DNA of 57,065 nucleotides from UBA6022 sp032154105 (GCA_032154105.1 JALDYI010000006.1:1-57065), one strand, 5' to 3'; positions 40,982-48,768 are shown, counted from the first letter of the stretch. Program-made: numbers and translations. The notes: generated by a model from the letters alone, not told the origin.

Positions 40982-41714
40982 ACTAAAAACATTTCTAGCG
41001 AACTGGACGGGTTTATTCCTAGGTCTCATTTCTGCAGTGTCTACTATTTGGCTTGGCGCAACAAATCAGCTAGATCTATATATCCATCCAAGGTATATCA
41101 TTTTTACGATGGCATTTGCCGCAGTACTTCTTGTCGGTATTGTGATCGCTATTTGGCTTAAGGTAAAGACCGATACACCCGAGAGTGCGGGGCACGTATA
41201 CTGGATAAGTGTTTTGGCGCTACTCTCATTTGTTATTATTCTTATTCTTCCGCCGGCAACGCTGACAACCGCAAGCGTCTCTCAGCGCGGGTTAAACGCG
41301 AGTGGCACAACGCAAATTGATGCCTCACTTGTTTCGGGGGGGCTTTTTGACAATACGGACTACAAGCAGTTAAGCGTTAAAGACTGGTCAGCGCTACTCT
41401 TGCAATCTAAGGATCCGTCATTCTTTACGGGTAAATCGGCGGATCTTATTGGATTTGTGAATCCAGATAAAAATGATCCTGAAAATATATTTTACGTAGC
41501 CAGGTTTGTCATTAGTTGTTGTGCGGTTGACGCACAGCCGATTGGAGTGCCAATCTATATGCCGGGCTGGAAAGAGCAGTTTAAGGAAAACGACTGGGTA
41601 CACGTCGAAGGTGAGTTCATCTTGAGGCAATATTATTCCGATAAGCTTCCTTCGATCCTGCAGCCGAGTAAAGTAGAGGCAATCGCGCAACCGGAGAATC
41701 CTTATGTCTACTAA
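40971..41714 (+). CDS. DUF1980/TIGR03943-like permease partner
   Basis: 247 aa. Three or four membrane segments in the first 105 residues, then an outer beta-rich domain ending in ADLIGFVNPD...ISCCAVDAQPIGVPIYMPGWKEQFKENDWVHVEGEF. This C-terminal domain with the Cys-Cys pair is typical of TIGR03943, which is nearly always coupled with UPF0718 permeases. It overlaps its upstream and downstream genes by 11 nt each. Confidence 0.82.
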   Translation: MPSKLKTFLANWTGLFLGLISAVSTIWLGATNQLDLYIHPRYIIFTMAFAAVLLVGIVIAIWLKVKTDTPESAGHVYWISVLALLSFVIILILPPATLTTASVSQRGLNASGTTQIDASLVSGGLFDNTDYKQLSVKDWSALLLQSKDPSFFTGKSADLIGFVNPDKNDPENIFYVARFVISCCAVDAQPIGVPIYMPGWKEQFKENDWVHVEGEFILRQYYSDKLPSILQPSKVEAIAQPENPYVY

Positions 41715-43074
41715 ACTAACATTCGGACGCGTGCTGCTTGCGACATTTGGAGTATTAATTCTGCTTGCAGGCATCTTTATTACGCTCATTACTCTCCAAG
41801 GTCAACGCGTGCGCTACGCAACAATTGACACCGAACTTATTACCCAAGAACGAAATCAAAGAATTGTCCTTTCGCTTGCTCAGCCAATTGAATCGATCAT
41901 CGAGAGTCAAGTAACCCTTACGCCTACTGCTAGCTTTACTACCCTGACAAATGGAGAATCGATTGTCATTCAACTAAAGGAGAGGCTTCGCTACGATACA
42001 AAGTACGAGGTCAAGTTGTCAAACCTGAGTAATGTAAGTGGCAAGCAAAATGACAAGGAGTTAACGTATGTCTTCAAAACAGCGAGTCCAACTCTTACCT
42101 ATTTGAAGCGCAACTCTCAAGAAAAGCAAACCGATGTCGCTTTCTTCACGTCGAAAATGAATGATGAGATTTATAGTACCGGATTAGACAATGCCAAAGA
42201 TGACGTAATCTTTAGTACACCAATGATTCAAGAGTATTGCCGCATAGATAATAAGCTAATTGTTGCAATACTCAATGAAGACGGCAGCAATACTTTGAAG
42301 TTAGTTGATGTATATACTAAAAGCATTCAAGACATTTTACTTCCTGAAAATCAAGGCACAATATCCTTGCTTCACTGTGCACCGTCAAGCGGTAATTTCG
42401 GGTATCTACTTAATAGCGAAGGGACGTCCCAACCAACTTTATTCACCGCAAACATTTTAAATATCTCAGAGCCAAAAGCGATAAATGGCGTAGACGGCAA
42501 GCCATTGCAGCCAGGTGAATGGAATTATGCACCAGATGGAACCTCAATCATAACCAATGACTATGAATCCGGCGGGCTTCTCATTGACGGTTCTGGAAAG
42601 CAAAAGCCTGTTCCTCTTGGTCAGATATATTCTTTACACAATTTCACGTATGACGGCCGTGGAGTTGCAGTAACCGATCGAACCAACGGTCTGTTTGTCC
42701 TCGACATCCCGACATTGAGAAAGTCACCCATCGCCGACCCTAACGATCAAGAAGGCTCTGTCGATGTAGTCGCGCTTTCAAATACCGAAGGATGGATCAA
42801 GAGGACTGCAAAAGTCAGCTCTGATACATTGAGGCTGGAGACGCCGTCGGTAAAAAAGGAAATCTATAGTAGTAGCCGTGACAAAAGTTCCATCTTTGCT
42901 TATGCTACTTCACCGAATGATCAGTACTTGCTCGTAACATATGAACGTGCGTCTGCTATGTACGATACGTATGCAGGACGAGCCGTGCCAGAGGATCTTT
43001 ATACGGAAATTTACGATCTAAACACGCGACAAATGATTAAACAAATCCCTGGATTCGATCCTCTGTGGTACTAG
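41704..43074 (+). CDS. Membrane-anchored Ig-like plus beta-propeller-like protein
   Basis: 456 aa. One N-terminal anchor (residues 9-30), a region of about 70-100 residues resembling bacterial Big_5/SbsA Ig-like domains (TLTPTASFTTLTNGESIVIQL), and a C-terminal series of beta-strand repeats like a WD40/TolB propeller (residues 130-450). Exported. It overlaps the DUF1980 gene, so it is likely a third component of the permease operon, perhaps an extracellular binding or sensor domain. Function is inferred from context only. Confidence 0.72.
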   Translation: MSTKLTFGRVLLATFGVLILLAGIFITLITLQGQRVRYATIDTELITQERNQRIVLSLAQPIESIIESQVTLTPTASFTTLTNGESIVIQLKERLRYDTKYEVKLSNLSNVSGKQNDKELTYVFKTASPTLTYLKRNSQEKQTDVAFFTSKMNDEIYSTGLDNAKDDVIFSTPMIQEYCRIDNKLIVAILNEDGSNTLKLVDVYTKSIQDILLPENQGTISLLHCAPSSGNFGYLLNSEGTSQPTLFTANILNISEPKAINGVDGKPLQPGEWNYAPDGTSIITNDYESGGLLIDGSGKQKPVPLGQIYSLHNFTYDGRGVAVTDRTNGLFVLDIPTLRKSPIADPNDQEGSVDVVALSNTEGWIKRTAKVSSDTLRLETPSVKKEIYSSSRDKSSIFAYATSPNDQYLLVTYERASAMYDTYAGRAVPEDLYTEIYDLNTRQMIKQIPGFDPLWY

Positions 43075-43222
43075 AATTTTCCCGTTTTACTGCTTTATTG
43101 TCAGCCATGTTAGATTCGTAACTATTCCACTGACATTAGAATGTCTTAGGGTACGCGCAATGATCCTCCAGCTTTGCTGGTACCGACCATGGCTCAGTTC
43201 ACAAGTGTCAATCACGAAAAAC

Positions 43223-43248
43223 GACCAGCAGATGCTGATCATTTTTTT
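43223..43248 (+). terminator. Weak terminator after the permease operon
   Basis: GACCAGCA and TGCTGATC around a very short loop, followed by seven T, directly upstream of the second tRNA-Trp remnant. Confidence 0.45.
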
Positions 43249-43249
43249 A

Positions 43250-43331
43250 TGGCAGGGACACGTGGAATCGAACTACGATCCTAGGTTTGGAGACCCATAT
43301 ACTAAATTACGTTAGACTATAGTGGACACTC
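43250..43331 (-). pseudogene. Decayed tRNA-Trp copy (att-like)
   Basis: 43250-43304 matches the intact tRNA-Trp (48547-48602) with two substitutions and one base deleted from the anticodon loop. The 5' part is diverged, though a short stretch still resembles the D-arm side. It shares the flanking octamer GGACACTC with the copy at 39767. Confidence 0.75.
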
Positions 43332-43368
43332 GCTCTTCGAAAGCCACACAAGTCGCTGATAGTTTTTG

Positions 43369-44067
43369 TTAGTAGGTAACCTGCACTTCATTAAGCCATA
43401 GCTTTGCTGGTCGCGTGAGCATGAATAGGACTACATCGGCAAGATCGTCAGGATTTGTATATTTTTCAACTGGCATAGGTTCGTCGGTCTTGGCGAACAT
43501 GCGCGTGCTTGTTCCACCCTGGAAAATTGCACCGATGCGTATTGGGTCTGCAAATGTCTCATCGCGCAACGCTTCGGTGAAGCCCCTCATGCCAAACTTG
43601 CTGGCGGCATAAGCTGTACGGCCAGCTTTTCCCTGCATGCCGGCACTTGAAACGATATTAACGATTGCCGTTTCTCGCCCTCTCATATCTTCTACAAAAC
43701 GACGCGTCAAAAGTATTTGTGCGGTAAGGTTCGTATTAATAACTGTTTCGATCGTTTCAGTTTCTAGCTGTCCCAGTGGAGTAGACTTGTGCCACACTCC
43801 GGCATTGTTGATAATGATATCAATCGGGCTATTAACCTTAACAGACTGAGCCATAGAATTAAGCGATGCTTCGTCTGTTAGGTCAAAGGCATATATCACC
43901 GCAGTCGATCCGTGCGACTCGCAAAGGCCCTTGACCTCATTCAATCTTGCTTGATCGCGACCCAGGAGGATAAGGTTCACATTATGCTTGGCAAGACAAA
44001 GAGCAATACTCCGGCCAATGCCGTCGCTCGCACCGCTAATAAGGATGGTTTTATTGGCTATATTCAT
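43369..44067 (-). CDS. Short-chain dehydrogenase/reductase
   Basis: 232 aa, classical SDR. The cofactor motif is ISGASDGIGRSIAL (TGxxxGxG type, NADP-like), NNAG near residue 90, and the catalytic Ser...Tyr-x-x-x-Lys: VSSAGMQGKAGRTAYAASKFG. The substrate is unknown. TAGAAT lies 6 nt before the ATG (leaderless). It sits between two tRNA-Trp remnants. Confidence 0.9.
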   Translation of the reverse strand: MNIANKTILISGASDGIGRSIALCLAKHNVNLILLGRDQARLNEVKGLCESHGSTAVIYAFDLTDEASLNSMAQSVKVNSPIDIIINNAGVWHKSTPLGQLETETIETVINTNLTAQILLTRRFVEDMRGRETAIVNIVSSAGMQGKAGRTAYAASKFGMRGFTEALRDETFADPIRIGAIFQGGTSTRMFAKTDEPMPVEKYTNPDDLADVVLFMLTRPAKLWLNEVQVTY

Positions 44068-44229
44068 AGCCTGATTCTAACAGATGCAAGCTCGCCGTGT
44101 ATACAAGAACTGATCGCGTGGTCATCAATAAAATTGGAGACCACTTAACTTTATGGAATACGTATCAATGCTAAATGTGCTAACAGATTATCTAGAAACG
44201 AAAAATAGCCCAGAAACTGCGCTATTTGT

Positions 44230-44276
44230 CTTGGCAGGGGCTCCAGGACGATTACCGAACCTATTGTAGTATAGCA
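44230..44276 (-). pseudogene. Possible internally deleted tRNA-Trp remnant
   Basis: CTTGGCAGGGGC (44230-44241) is identical to the acceptor/CCA end of the tRNA-Trp gene. The following 44261-44276 resembles the 5' half. The middle is missing. Similarity is short, so it could be chance. Confidence 0.3.
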
Positions 44277-44298
44277 AGTTTTTTTAAGGAGGACTCTG

Positions 44299-44643
44299 AT
44301 GCTTAGCATTTAATCTTCACAACTCCACAACCAGACGACATCCTACAAAGCTTTTACACGCAACTTTCCGCATGCACGATCACATGTTGTTATTGAAGCC
44401 ATTCATTACGAAGAAGCGTATGACTATGCTCTTACCTGTCATACGAAGATTGAGAATAAAGAGAGGTGTTGTCGTTGCAAATATGTACATAATATTATAG
44501 AATATACCTTGTTGCCATCTCAAAGTGGCGATCGTCAATTGACAATACACCGTTTATGCACCATTCGGACACGCGAGGCGATAAGTATCACTTGTCTACT
44601 TGCGTGTCCGAATGGTAAAGCCGAAGCCACTTCGCCTACTTAA
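44299..44643 (+). pseudogene. Possible broken gene, 114 codons with a stop at codon 5
   Basis: A strong SD (AAGGAGG) precedes ATG CTT AGC ATT TAA. After that stop the same frame stays open for 109 codons up to TAA 44641-44643, with a Cys-rich patch (CCRCK). This looks like a small gene inactivated by one nonsense change, but no homologue is recognised and it may be chance. Confidence 0.3.
44560..44616. repeat. 15-bp perfect inverted repeat
   Basis: ACCATTCGGACACGC (44560-44574) and its complement (44602-44616) flank a 27-nt loop with an inner AAGT/ACTT stem. No U-run follows. It may be a structured RNA element or a remnant of a mobile-element end. Confidence 0.5.
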
Positions 44644-44698
44644 CCTTTGGATTTACCTTCAGATAGAGGGTGATCGTTTCTATATACTAGGAGTACAG

Positions 44699-45076
44699 AT
44701 GGGACCAAGCGATATTGGATATCTCTTGCTTACGCTCATCCTACTGGGTGTGTGTGTCTACCCGGTCTATGTCTGGGTAGCCACTCGAATTTCACCTAGA
44801 TATGCGTCGAGGCGTCAGCAGAAGTCGAAAGCGCAGTCTGATCATCGGTCTAAGCGAGGTCGAAGGCGGCGATTCGTAAGCACAGTTCATTCTCAGCCTC
44901 GACCGGGAGAGCAAAGAGGTTTTTTGATCAATCTTCATCTCGATCGAGACAAGGATAGAGAGCATCAGCCTCACGCATCTACTCAACAGCCCGAACAGGA
45001 ACAGTATCCGCGTTACGTAGAGGATGGGATGCGTGAGCACCCGGAAGTCCCTGCGCTACGTCGTTATCTCGAATAA
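44699..45076 (+). CDS. Small membrane protein with basic and acidic tail, 125 aa
   Basis: Unknown. One hydrophobic segment at the N-terminus (residues 4-24, YLLLTLILLGVCVYPVYVW), a very basic stretch (residues 30-60, RSKRGRRRR), then a Gln/Glu/His-rich tail. I start at 44699, where GGAG lies 5 nt upstream, rather than at 44600, which lies inside the inverted repeat. Confidence 0.6.
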   Translation: MGPSDIGYLLLTLILLGVCVYPVYVWVATRISPRYASRRQQKSKAQSDHRSKRGRRRRFVSTVHSQPRPGEQRGFLINLHLDRDKDREHQPHASTQQPEQEQYPRYVEDGMREHPEVPALRRYLE

Positions 45077-45144
45077 AACCCTGAAAGGTCTATGTATCTT
45101 GAACAGGCTACTGCGATGAGCTGCCAGTAAACGGTGTAGCCGAT

Positions 45145-45180
45145 GCGGGTAATATCGGTCTTCGGATTGATATTACCCGC
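45145..45180. repeat. 12-bp perfect inverted repeat
   Basis: GCGGGTAATATC and its complement around a 12-nt loop. It lies in the roughly 320-bp gap before the repeat-peptide operon. The gap also holds other short inverted repeats (for example CGGATAT/ATATCCG) but no convincing gene; it may encode a small RNA. Confidence 0.45.
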
Positions 45181-45312
45181 TCGGATATACATAATGGATA
45201 TTATTTCTTCAAAGTCACAAAGCCTCAAGCAGCATATCCGATTAACCACATCAAATAGGCTGCTTTATTATACAGCGCCTACTGCAATACATCTCATTAC
45301 TTAAAAATACCT

Positions 45313-45342
45313 TTGACTTTCCAAGATGTTATGTTGTATAAT
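45313..45342 (+). promoter_or_regulatory. Strong promoter of the repeat-peptide operon
   Basis: TTGACT (45313-45318), 18-bp spacer, TATAAT (45337-45342). One of the best sigma70 matches in the window. About 47 nt of leader precede the SD AGAGGA. Confidence 0.75.
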
Positions 45343-45395
45343 CCTTTTTATGTCTATGCACACGCTAGACTGTACTGCGCGTGAGAGGAAAAACA

Positions 45396-45872
45396 ATGAC
45401 TACTGTCATTGAGGAGACTGTCGTTCTTGATCAGGAGCTGTCACGCTTCTTTCAGATCGGCAAGCAACTTTTCGACGAGACCGGCAACCTGGCTATGATG
45501 CCCACCTGCGTGGTGGACGAGCACTGGCACCGGCTTATCGAAGCCAACAAGATCGACTCCTTCGCTGCTGAGCACCTCGGTGATGACATCGAGGTGACCC
45601 ACATCGAGGCAGGCGGCGTCAACCCTCTCAACTGGGTCGACCGCTACGAGGCTACATTTGGACCGTTGAACCCTGTGTGGTTCACCGGCGAAAACGGACT
45701 CAACGCGGAACTCTACAACGAGTACACCGGAGGTGCGCTTCCGGACATGTCCTGGGACTGCACTCCGGCGTTTGCCTCGAGAGAGGGATTCACCAGAGGT
45801 GCGCTTCCGGACATGTCCTGGGACTGCACTCCGGCGTTTGCCTCGAAGAAGGATAAGACGGCTCGGGGCTGA
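45396..45872 (+). CDS. Candidate modified-peptide precursor with tandem C-terminal repeats
   Basis: 158 aa. Residues 1-110 form a compact acidic leader-like domain with PTCVVDEHWHRLIEA and NWVDRYEATFGPLNPVWF. The C-terminus carries two copies of GALPDMSWDCTPAFAS separated by REGFTR, then a basic end. The DNA repeats are identical over 51 bp with a 66-bp period. A conserved N-domain plus short repeated Cys/Thr/Trp-containing peptides is the plan of RiPP precursors with multiple cores. The gene is clearly more GC-rich (C/G third positions) than its neighbours, suggesting transfer from a high-GC donor. I start at ATG 45396 (SD AGAGGA) rather than GTG 45381. A hairpin follows, then putative modifying genes. 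The RiPP role is inferred. Confidence 0.75.
   Translation: MTTVIEETVVLDQELSRFFQIGKQLFDETGNLAMMPTCVVDEHWHRLIEANKIDSFAAEHLGDDIEVTHIEAGGVNPLNWVDRYEATFGPLNPVWFTGENGLNAELYNEYTGGALPDMSWDCTPAFASREGFTRGALPDMSWDCTPAFASKKDKTARG
45730..45846 (+). repeat. Two identical 51-bp coding repeats
   Basis: 45730-45780 and 45796-45846 are identical; the period is 66 bp (22 codons). They encode the repeated GALPDMSWDCTPAFAS peptide. DNA identity implies a recent duplication or ongoing gene conversion. Confidence 0.9.
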
Positions 45873-45923
45873 AGTCCCGTTCTCGTATCAAGGTCAGGCT
45901 TCCACGTCTAACCTTTCCGTGCG

Positions 45924-45956
45924 CGGGTGGGTGGAATGATATATTCCACCCACCCG
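45924..45956 (+). promoter_or_regulatory. Perfect 14-bp hairpin between precursor and downstream genes
   Basis: CGGGTGGGTGGAAT (45924-45937) pairs with 45943-45956 around a 5-nt loop; no U-run follows. Such a stem often acts as a partial terminator or an mRNA stabiliser after a highly expressed peptide-precursor gene. Confidence 0.65.
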
Positions 45957-46001
45957 ACGACACCTTAAAAATCCATGTTGAACAACAAGATAGGAAACGC
46001 T

Positions 46002-46682
46002 ATGTCGTTTCGTGCACACGAAGTCCCCGATCTAAATGGTCTTCGGAACTATATCGACAACATTGCATCAGGGTTTTGCCCATACATCACTCCATCGACA
46101 AAAGCGAGTGCGATGCACAACACTACGTACACACTGAATGACAAAGAGGACCTAGAGGCCTCTATTTTTTATATGGGGCTATTACATACCGAGATCCTGA
46201 GGGATTCGAGGTTTAAGAATCCGCCAAGGGTTGCCGTACTTTCGTGTGATAATTTGATTTTTCGCTTCAGCAATGAGGCGGAAATCGACGGAAAAGCACT
46301 TTTCGCCTGGCCGCACTGGCTACTAAAAGTCCATTACACAGAAGTAGGCGTCCTGTTTGGTAAATTCTGGCTTGGAGAGGAAGAAAACTCACGGCTAGGG
46401 ATACCCATTCCGCCGCCGCCATATCACGTGCTGTCCATACGAAGCGCAATCGTCAAAAGAGATCCAAAATTCTTCCAAAAGGCACCAGATCTTTTGGGGG
46501 ATATGCTGGAGTCGGACGACGACGGCCGCGATATCATGGAAGCCGTCAAGCTTCTCCCCGACCGCCCTTCAAACGACTGGCAGATAGATAATGTACACCA
46601 TGCACTCTGCATACTGCAAAGTAGCGGAGTCTATGAGACAATGAAGGGCGAAGCACAAAAGAAAATGGAGGCTAAGTCATGA
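46002..46682 (+). CDS. Unknown protein of the repeat-peptide operon
   Basis: About 226 aa, soluble. Near the N-terminus is SGFCPYITPSTKAS, later FAWPHWLLKVHYTEVGVLFGKFWLGEEENSRLGIPIPPPPYHVLSIRS. A CPF/Y segment plus a W-HW---YT--G--FGKFW-GE block may point to a family of uncharacterised actinobacterial proteins (possibly DUF6875), but I am not sure. No classical catalytic motif. I prefer ATG 46002 (AGGAAA eight nt upstream) over 45975. It ends in ATGA with the kinase-like gene, implying coupling. Confidence 0.65.
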   Translation: MSFRAHEVPDLNGLRNYIDNIASGFCPYITPSTKASAMHNTTYTLNDKEDLEASIFYMGLLHTEILRDSRFKNPPRVAVLSCDNLIFRFSNEAEIDGKALFAWPHWLLKVHYTEVGVLFGKFWLGEEENSRLGIPIPPPPYHVLSIRSAIVKRDPKFFQKAPDLLGDMLESDDDGRDIMEAVKLLPDRPSNDWQIDNVHHALCILQSSGVYETMKGEAQKKMEAKS

Positions 46683-47527
46683 TTGACACGCACATGATTT
46701 GCTCGCAGCTAGGCGCTGAACTCATCGAGGCTGTCGCACAGCGTCGTGGTTCTGTATTGCTGAAGGCTCGCGAGAATGATGGACGAATAGTTGCCATCAA
46801 AGGCTATGACCCCGATGAGACAGATACCTACGATCGAAAGGACCTTCTCGACAAGGAGGCTCAAATCCTTAAGGAGGTTAATCCCTTCCTGAGTACTGAG
46901 CTTTTCGTTGCGTACACACCAATCAAAGGATCTGGCAACTGGCTAACCACGAAGTGGATTGACGGTGCTACAGCATCGGAGTTCTCCCGTGGCCTGGATA
47001 ATGGAAGCAGAATCCACCAGCTTACAGAAATGTTCCGCTCTATTGCCGAGATGCTCGGCAAAATACACGAAGCTGGTTACTTGCACGGAGATATCCAACC
47101 TGCGCATGTAATTATTCCGCCCAACTCATCGAATCCAGTTCTTATTGACTGGGGTCTGGGGCGCCGCATCGATGATGCGACGCCGTATTCGGGCGGCTTC
47201 GTTCATTACGCAGCACCCGAGATTGCACAGGGTATGATTGATAAGCGAAATGACATCGCCTACACAATCGGTGCGGAAGTCTACTCGTTTGGTGCTCTAA
47301 TGGCACTTTGCTACAGCGGTAACACTGCCGTGGACTATGATCTCGGCGAGCCATTGTCCGAGAAGCTGGCGAAGGTCGCACAAGGTAACTTGCGAAAACT
47401 CGGCGATCCCGAGTCGTCTGAGGAGCAGCGGCTTCTCTCGGCAATCAGGCAGTGTTTGTCATTTAGATCAGAAGACCGCCCCGCTTCATTCCGTAAAGCG
47501 GAAGAGCTTCTGGCTCTCGAAAAGTAA
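46679..47527 (+). CDS. Protein-kinase-like enzyme
   Basis: 282 aa, single kinase domain. The ATP lysine lies in IVAIKGYD, the catalytic loop is LHGDIQPAHVII (HxD present; the usual Asn is His) and the metal motif is LIDWGLG (DFG-like). The activation segment ends YAAPEIAQG, like the APE motif of Ser/Thr kinases. The Ser/Thr in the neighbouring peptide repeats suggest it may phosphorylate the precursor, as kinase domains do in class III/IV lanthipeptide synthetases, but no lyase or cyclase domain is fused. No membrane anchor. Confidence 0.8.
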   Translation: MIDTHMICSQLGAELIEAVAQRRGSVLLKARENDGRIVAIKGYDPDETDTYDRKDLLDKEAQILKEVNPFLSTELFVAYTPIKGSGNWLTTKWIDGATASEFSRGLDNGSRIHQLTEMFRSIAEMLGKIHEAGYLHGDIQPAHVIIPPNSSNPVLIDWGLGRRIDDATPYSGGFVHYAAPEIAQGMIDKRNDIAYTIGAEVYSFGALMALCYSGNTAVDYDLGEPLSEKLAKVAQGNLRKLGDPESSEEQRLLSAIRQCLSFRSEDRPASFRKAEELLALEK

Positions 47528-47541
47528 CCGAAAGGAAGACA

Positions 47542-48285
47542 ATGCACCATAACCTACACGAGGTAGCAGAATTGCTTCGCTCAGGAAAAGTGAAGTATGT
47601 GCTTTTTGACCTCGACGGCACACTTTACGAGTCGAGCGCGGGAATTGAGGCGCAGTTACGAGATGCGATGGTGGCACAGGCGGCCATCGCACTGAACACT
47701 TCGCGTGAAGAGTCGCGCGTATTGCTACGGCAGTACCGCGGTTTGTACAAGGCGAGTGTCTTAGGTCTCCAGGAATATCATGGGGTCGATCCAGTGAGGT
47801 TCTATGAAGATGTATATAATTCACTGGACACTTCGAGGATGCAGGTCAGACCGGGGTGTGGCGAGGTACTTTCAGATCTTGCAAAGCACGTACCGATCGG
47901 GGTTTTCACAAACTCCAATCGTACATTCACAGAACAGACACTGTCCTTTCTGGGTCTTTCGGGGATCTTTGATCACGTAGTGACGGTTGAAGACCATGGC
48001 TTCATTAGGAAGCCGGAAGTCGAAGCGTATCACAGGATCTTTGAACTTCTACAGCTTGCCCCAGACGAGGTTGTGATGTTCGACGATATCGCCTCTAGTC
48101 TAGAAGTGATGGGTTCGCTGGGATCAAATGGCATACTTGTCAGTAATGGCCTGAGACCATATCCCAGTTTCGTTGATCTCCACACCGACATAGAGTACGA
48201 CGGACCACCGTCGCATGTCGTTGCATCGTCACATGACATTGTCGGTTTCATCTCTGAACTCAACAGGATGCTCGCAAGGGCATAA
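47542..48285 (+). CDS. HAD-superfamily phosphatase
   Basis: 247 aa. Motif I FDLDGTLYESSAG, motif II TNSNR, motif III Lys in IRKPEVEAYHRI, motif IV MFDDIASSLEVMGSLG, with a helical cap between I and II. The sequence resembles pyrimidine-5'-nucleotidase-like HAD enzymes (DLDxTLY). In this operon it might remove a phosphate from the peptide or cofactor; the substrate is unknown. SD AAAGGAAG before the ATG. Confidence 0.87.
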   Translation: MHHNLHEVAELLRSGKVKYVLFDLDGTLYESSAGIEAQLRDAMVAQAAIALNTSREESRVLLRQYRGLYKASVLGLQEYHGVDPVRFYEDVYNSLDTSRMQVRPGCGEVLSDLAKHVPIGVFTNSNRTFTEQTLSFLGLSGIFDHVVTVEDHGFIRKPEVEAYHRIFELLQLAPDEVVMFDDIASSLEVMGSLGSNGILVSNGLRPYPSFVDLHTDIEYDGPPSHVVASSHDIVGFISELNRMLARA

Positions 48286-48295
48286 GGTGTACATA

Positions 48296-48322
48296 GGGGC
48301 GTGGCCAAAACCACGCCCCTTC
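48296..48322 (+). terminator. Terminator of the repeat-peptide operon
   Basis: GGGGCGTGG/CCACGCCCC with a 6-nt loop, 11 nt after the HAD stop codon. GC-rich stem with only a short T tail. Confidence 0.7.
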
Positions 48323-48500
48323 ACATCACTATGAACAAATATATTTCTGAGTAGAATCTTGAATTAGTCGAGATTATACTTTGGCATATATTGGAATATC
48401 GACAAGATTTCTAACATTAAAAACTCAGACTATAAGGGATATTGCTTAAAAAAGTACTTTCGAACTCGCAGCTAGACGGCAAACAACCGAGGTGGAAATT

Positions 48501-48529
48501 AAAAAAACCATACGAATTGATGGCTTTTT
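48501..48529 (-). terminator. Terminator of tRNA-Trp
   Basis: On the minus strand AAAAGCCAT/ATGGTTTT with a loop and a U-run, about 20 nt after the tRNA 3' end. The rest of the 48286-48546 gap is AT-rich and shows no gene. Confidence 0.65.
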
Positions 48530-48546
48530 GTAATGATAATTCCACT

Positions 48547-48621
48547 TGGCAGGGGCACGTGGAATCGAACCACGATCCTAGGTTTTGGAGACCCATATAC
48601 TAACCGTTGTACTATGCCCCT
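48547..48621 (-). tRNA. tRNA-Trp (anticodon CCA)
   Basis: All arms fold: 7-bp acceptor AGGGGCA/TGCCCCT, 4-bp D-stem, anticodon stem TGGGT/ACCTA around CTCCAAA (anticodon CCA), 5-bp T-stem CGTGG/CCACG with TTCGATT, discriminator G and encoded CCA. A TACAAT -10 box lies upstream. This is the intact copy of the sequences found at 39767 and 43250. Confidence 0.95.
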
Positions 48622-48768
48622 TTACTCGAAATATTGTAACAGATTGCAGTAGATGAATCTACTCTATCTTATTCATATACATATTATAGCAAACGGGTTG
48701 CGCAACACACATGATTACTATACAATATATAGTAATTACAATTTAACGAAGCAAGGAATATTTTACTC

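Larger units (their letters stand above)
39767..48621. mobile_element. Putative tRNA-Trp-associated accessory region
   Basis: An intact tRNA-Trp at the right end and decayed copies of its 3' part at 43250 and 39767 (and possibly 44230) mark an 8.9-kb region. The spacing and orientation fit repeated integration at the tRNA 3' end, but no integrase or transposase gene is present. Genes inside: permease operon, SDR, pseudogene, small membrane protein and the repeat-peptide operon. Confidence 0.4.

Noticed and set aside
39767..43331. Additional functional tRNA-Trp genes at 39767 and 43250
   Set aside because: The 5' acceptor strands (AGTGTCC) cannot pair with the 3' strands and the second copy lacks one anticodon-loop base.
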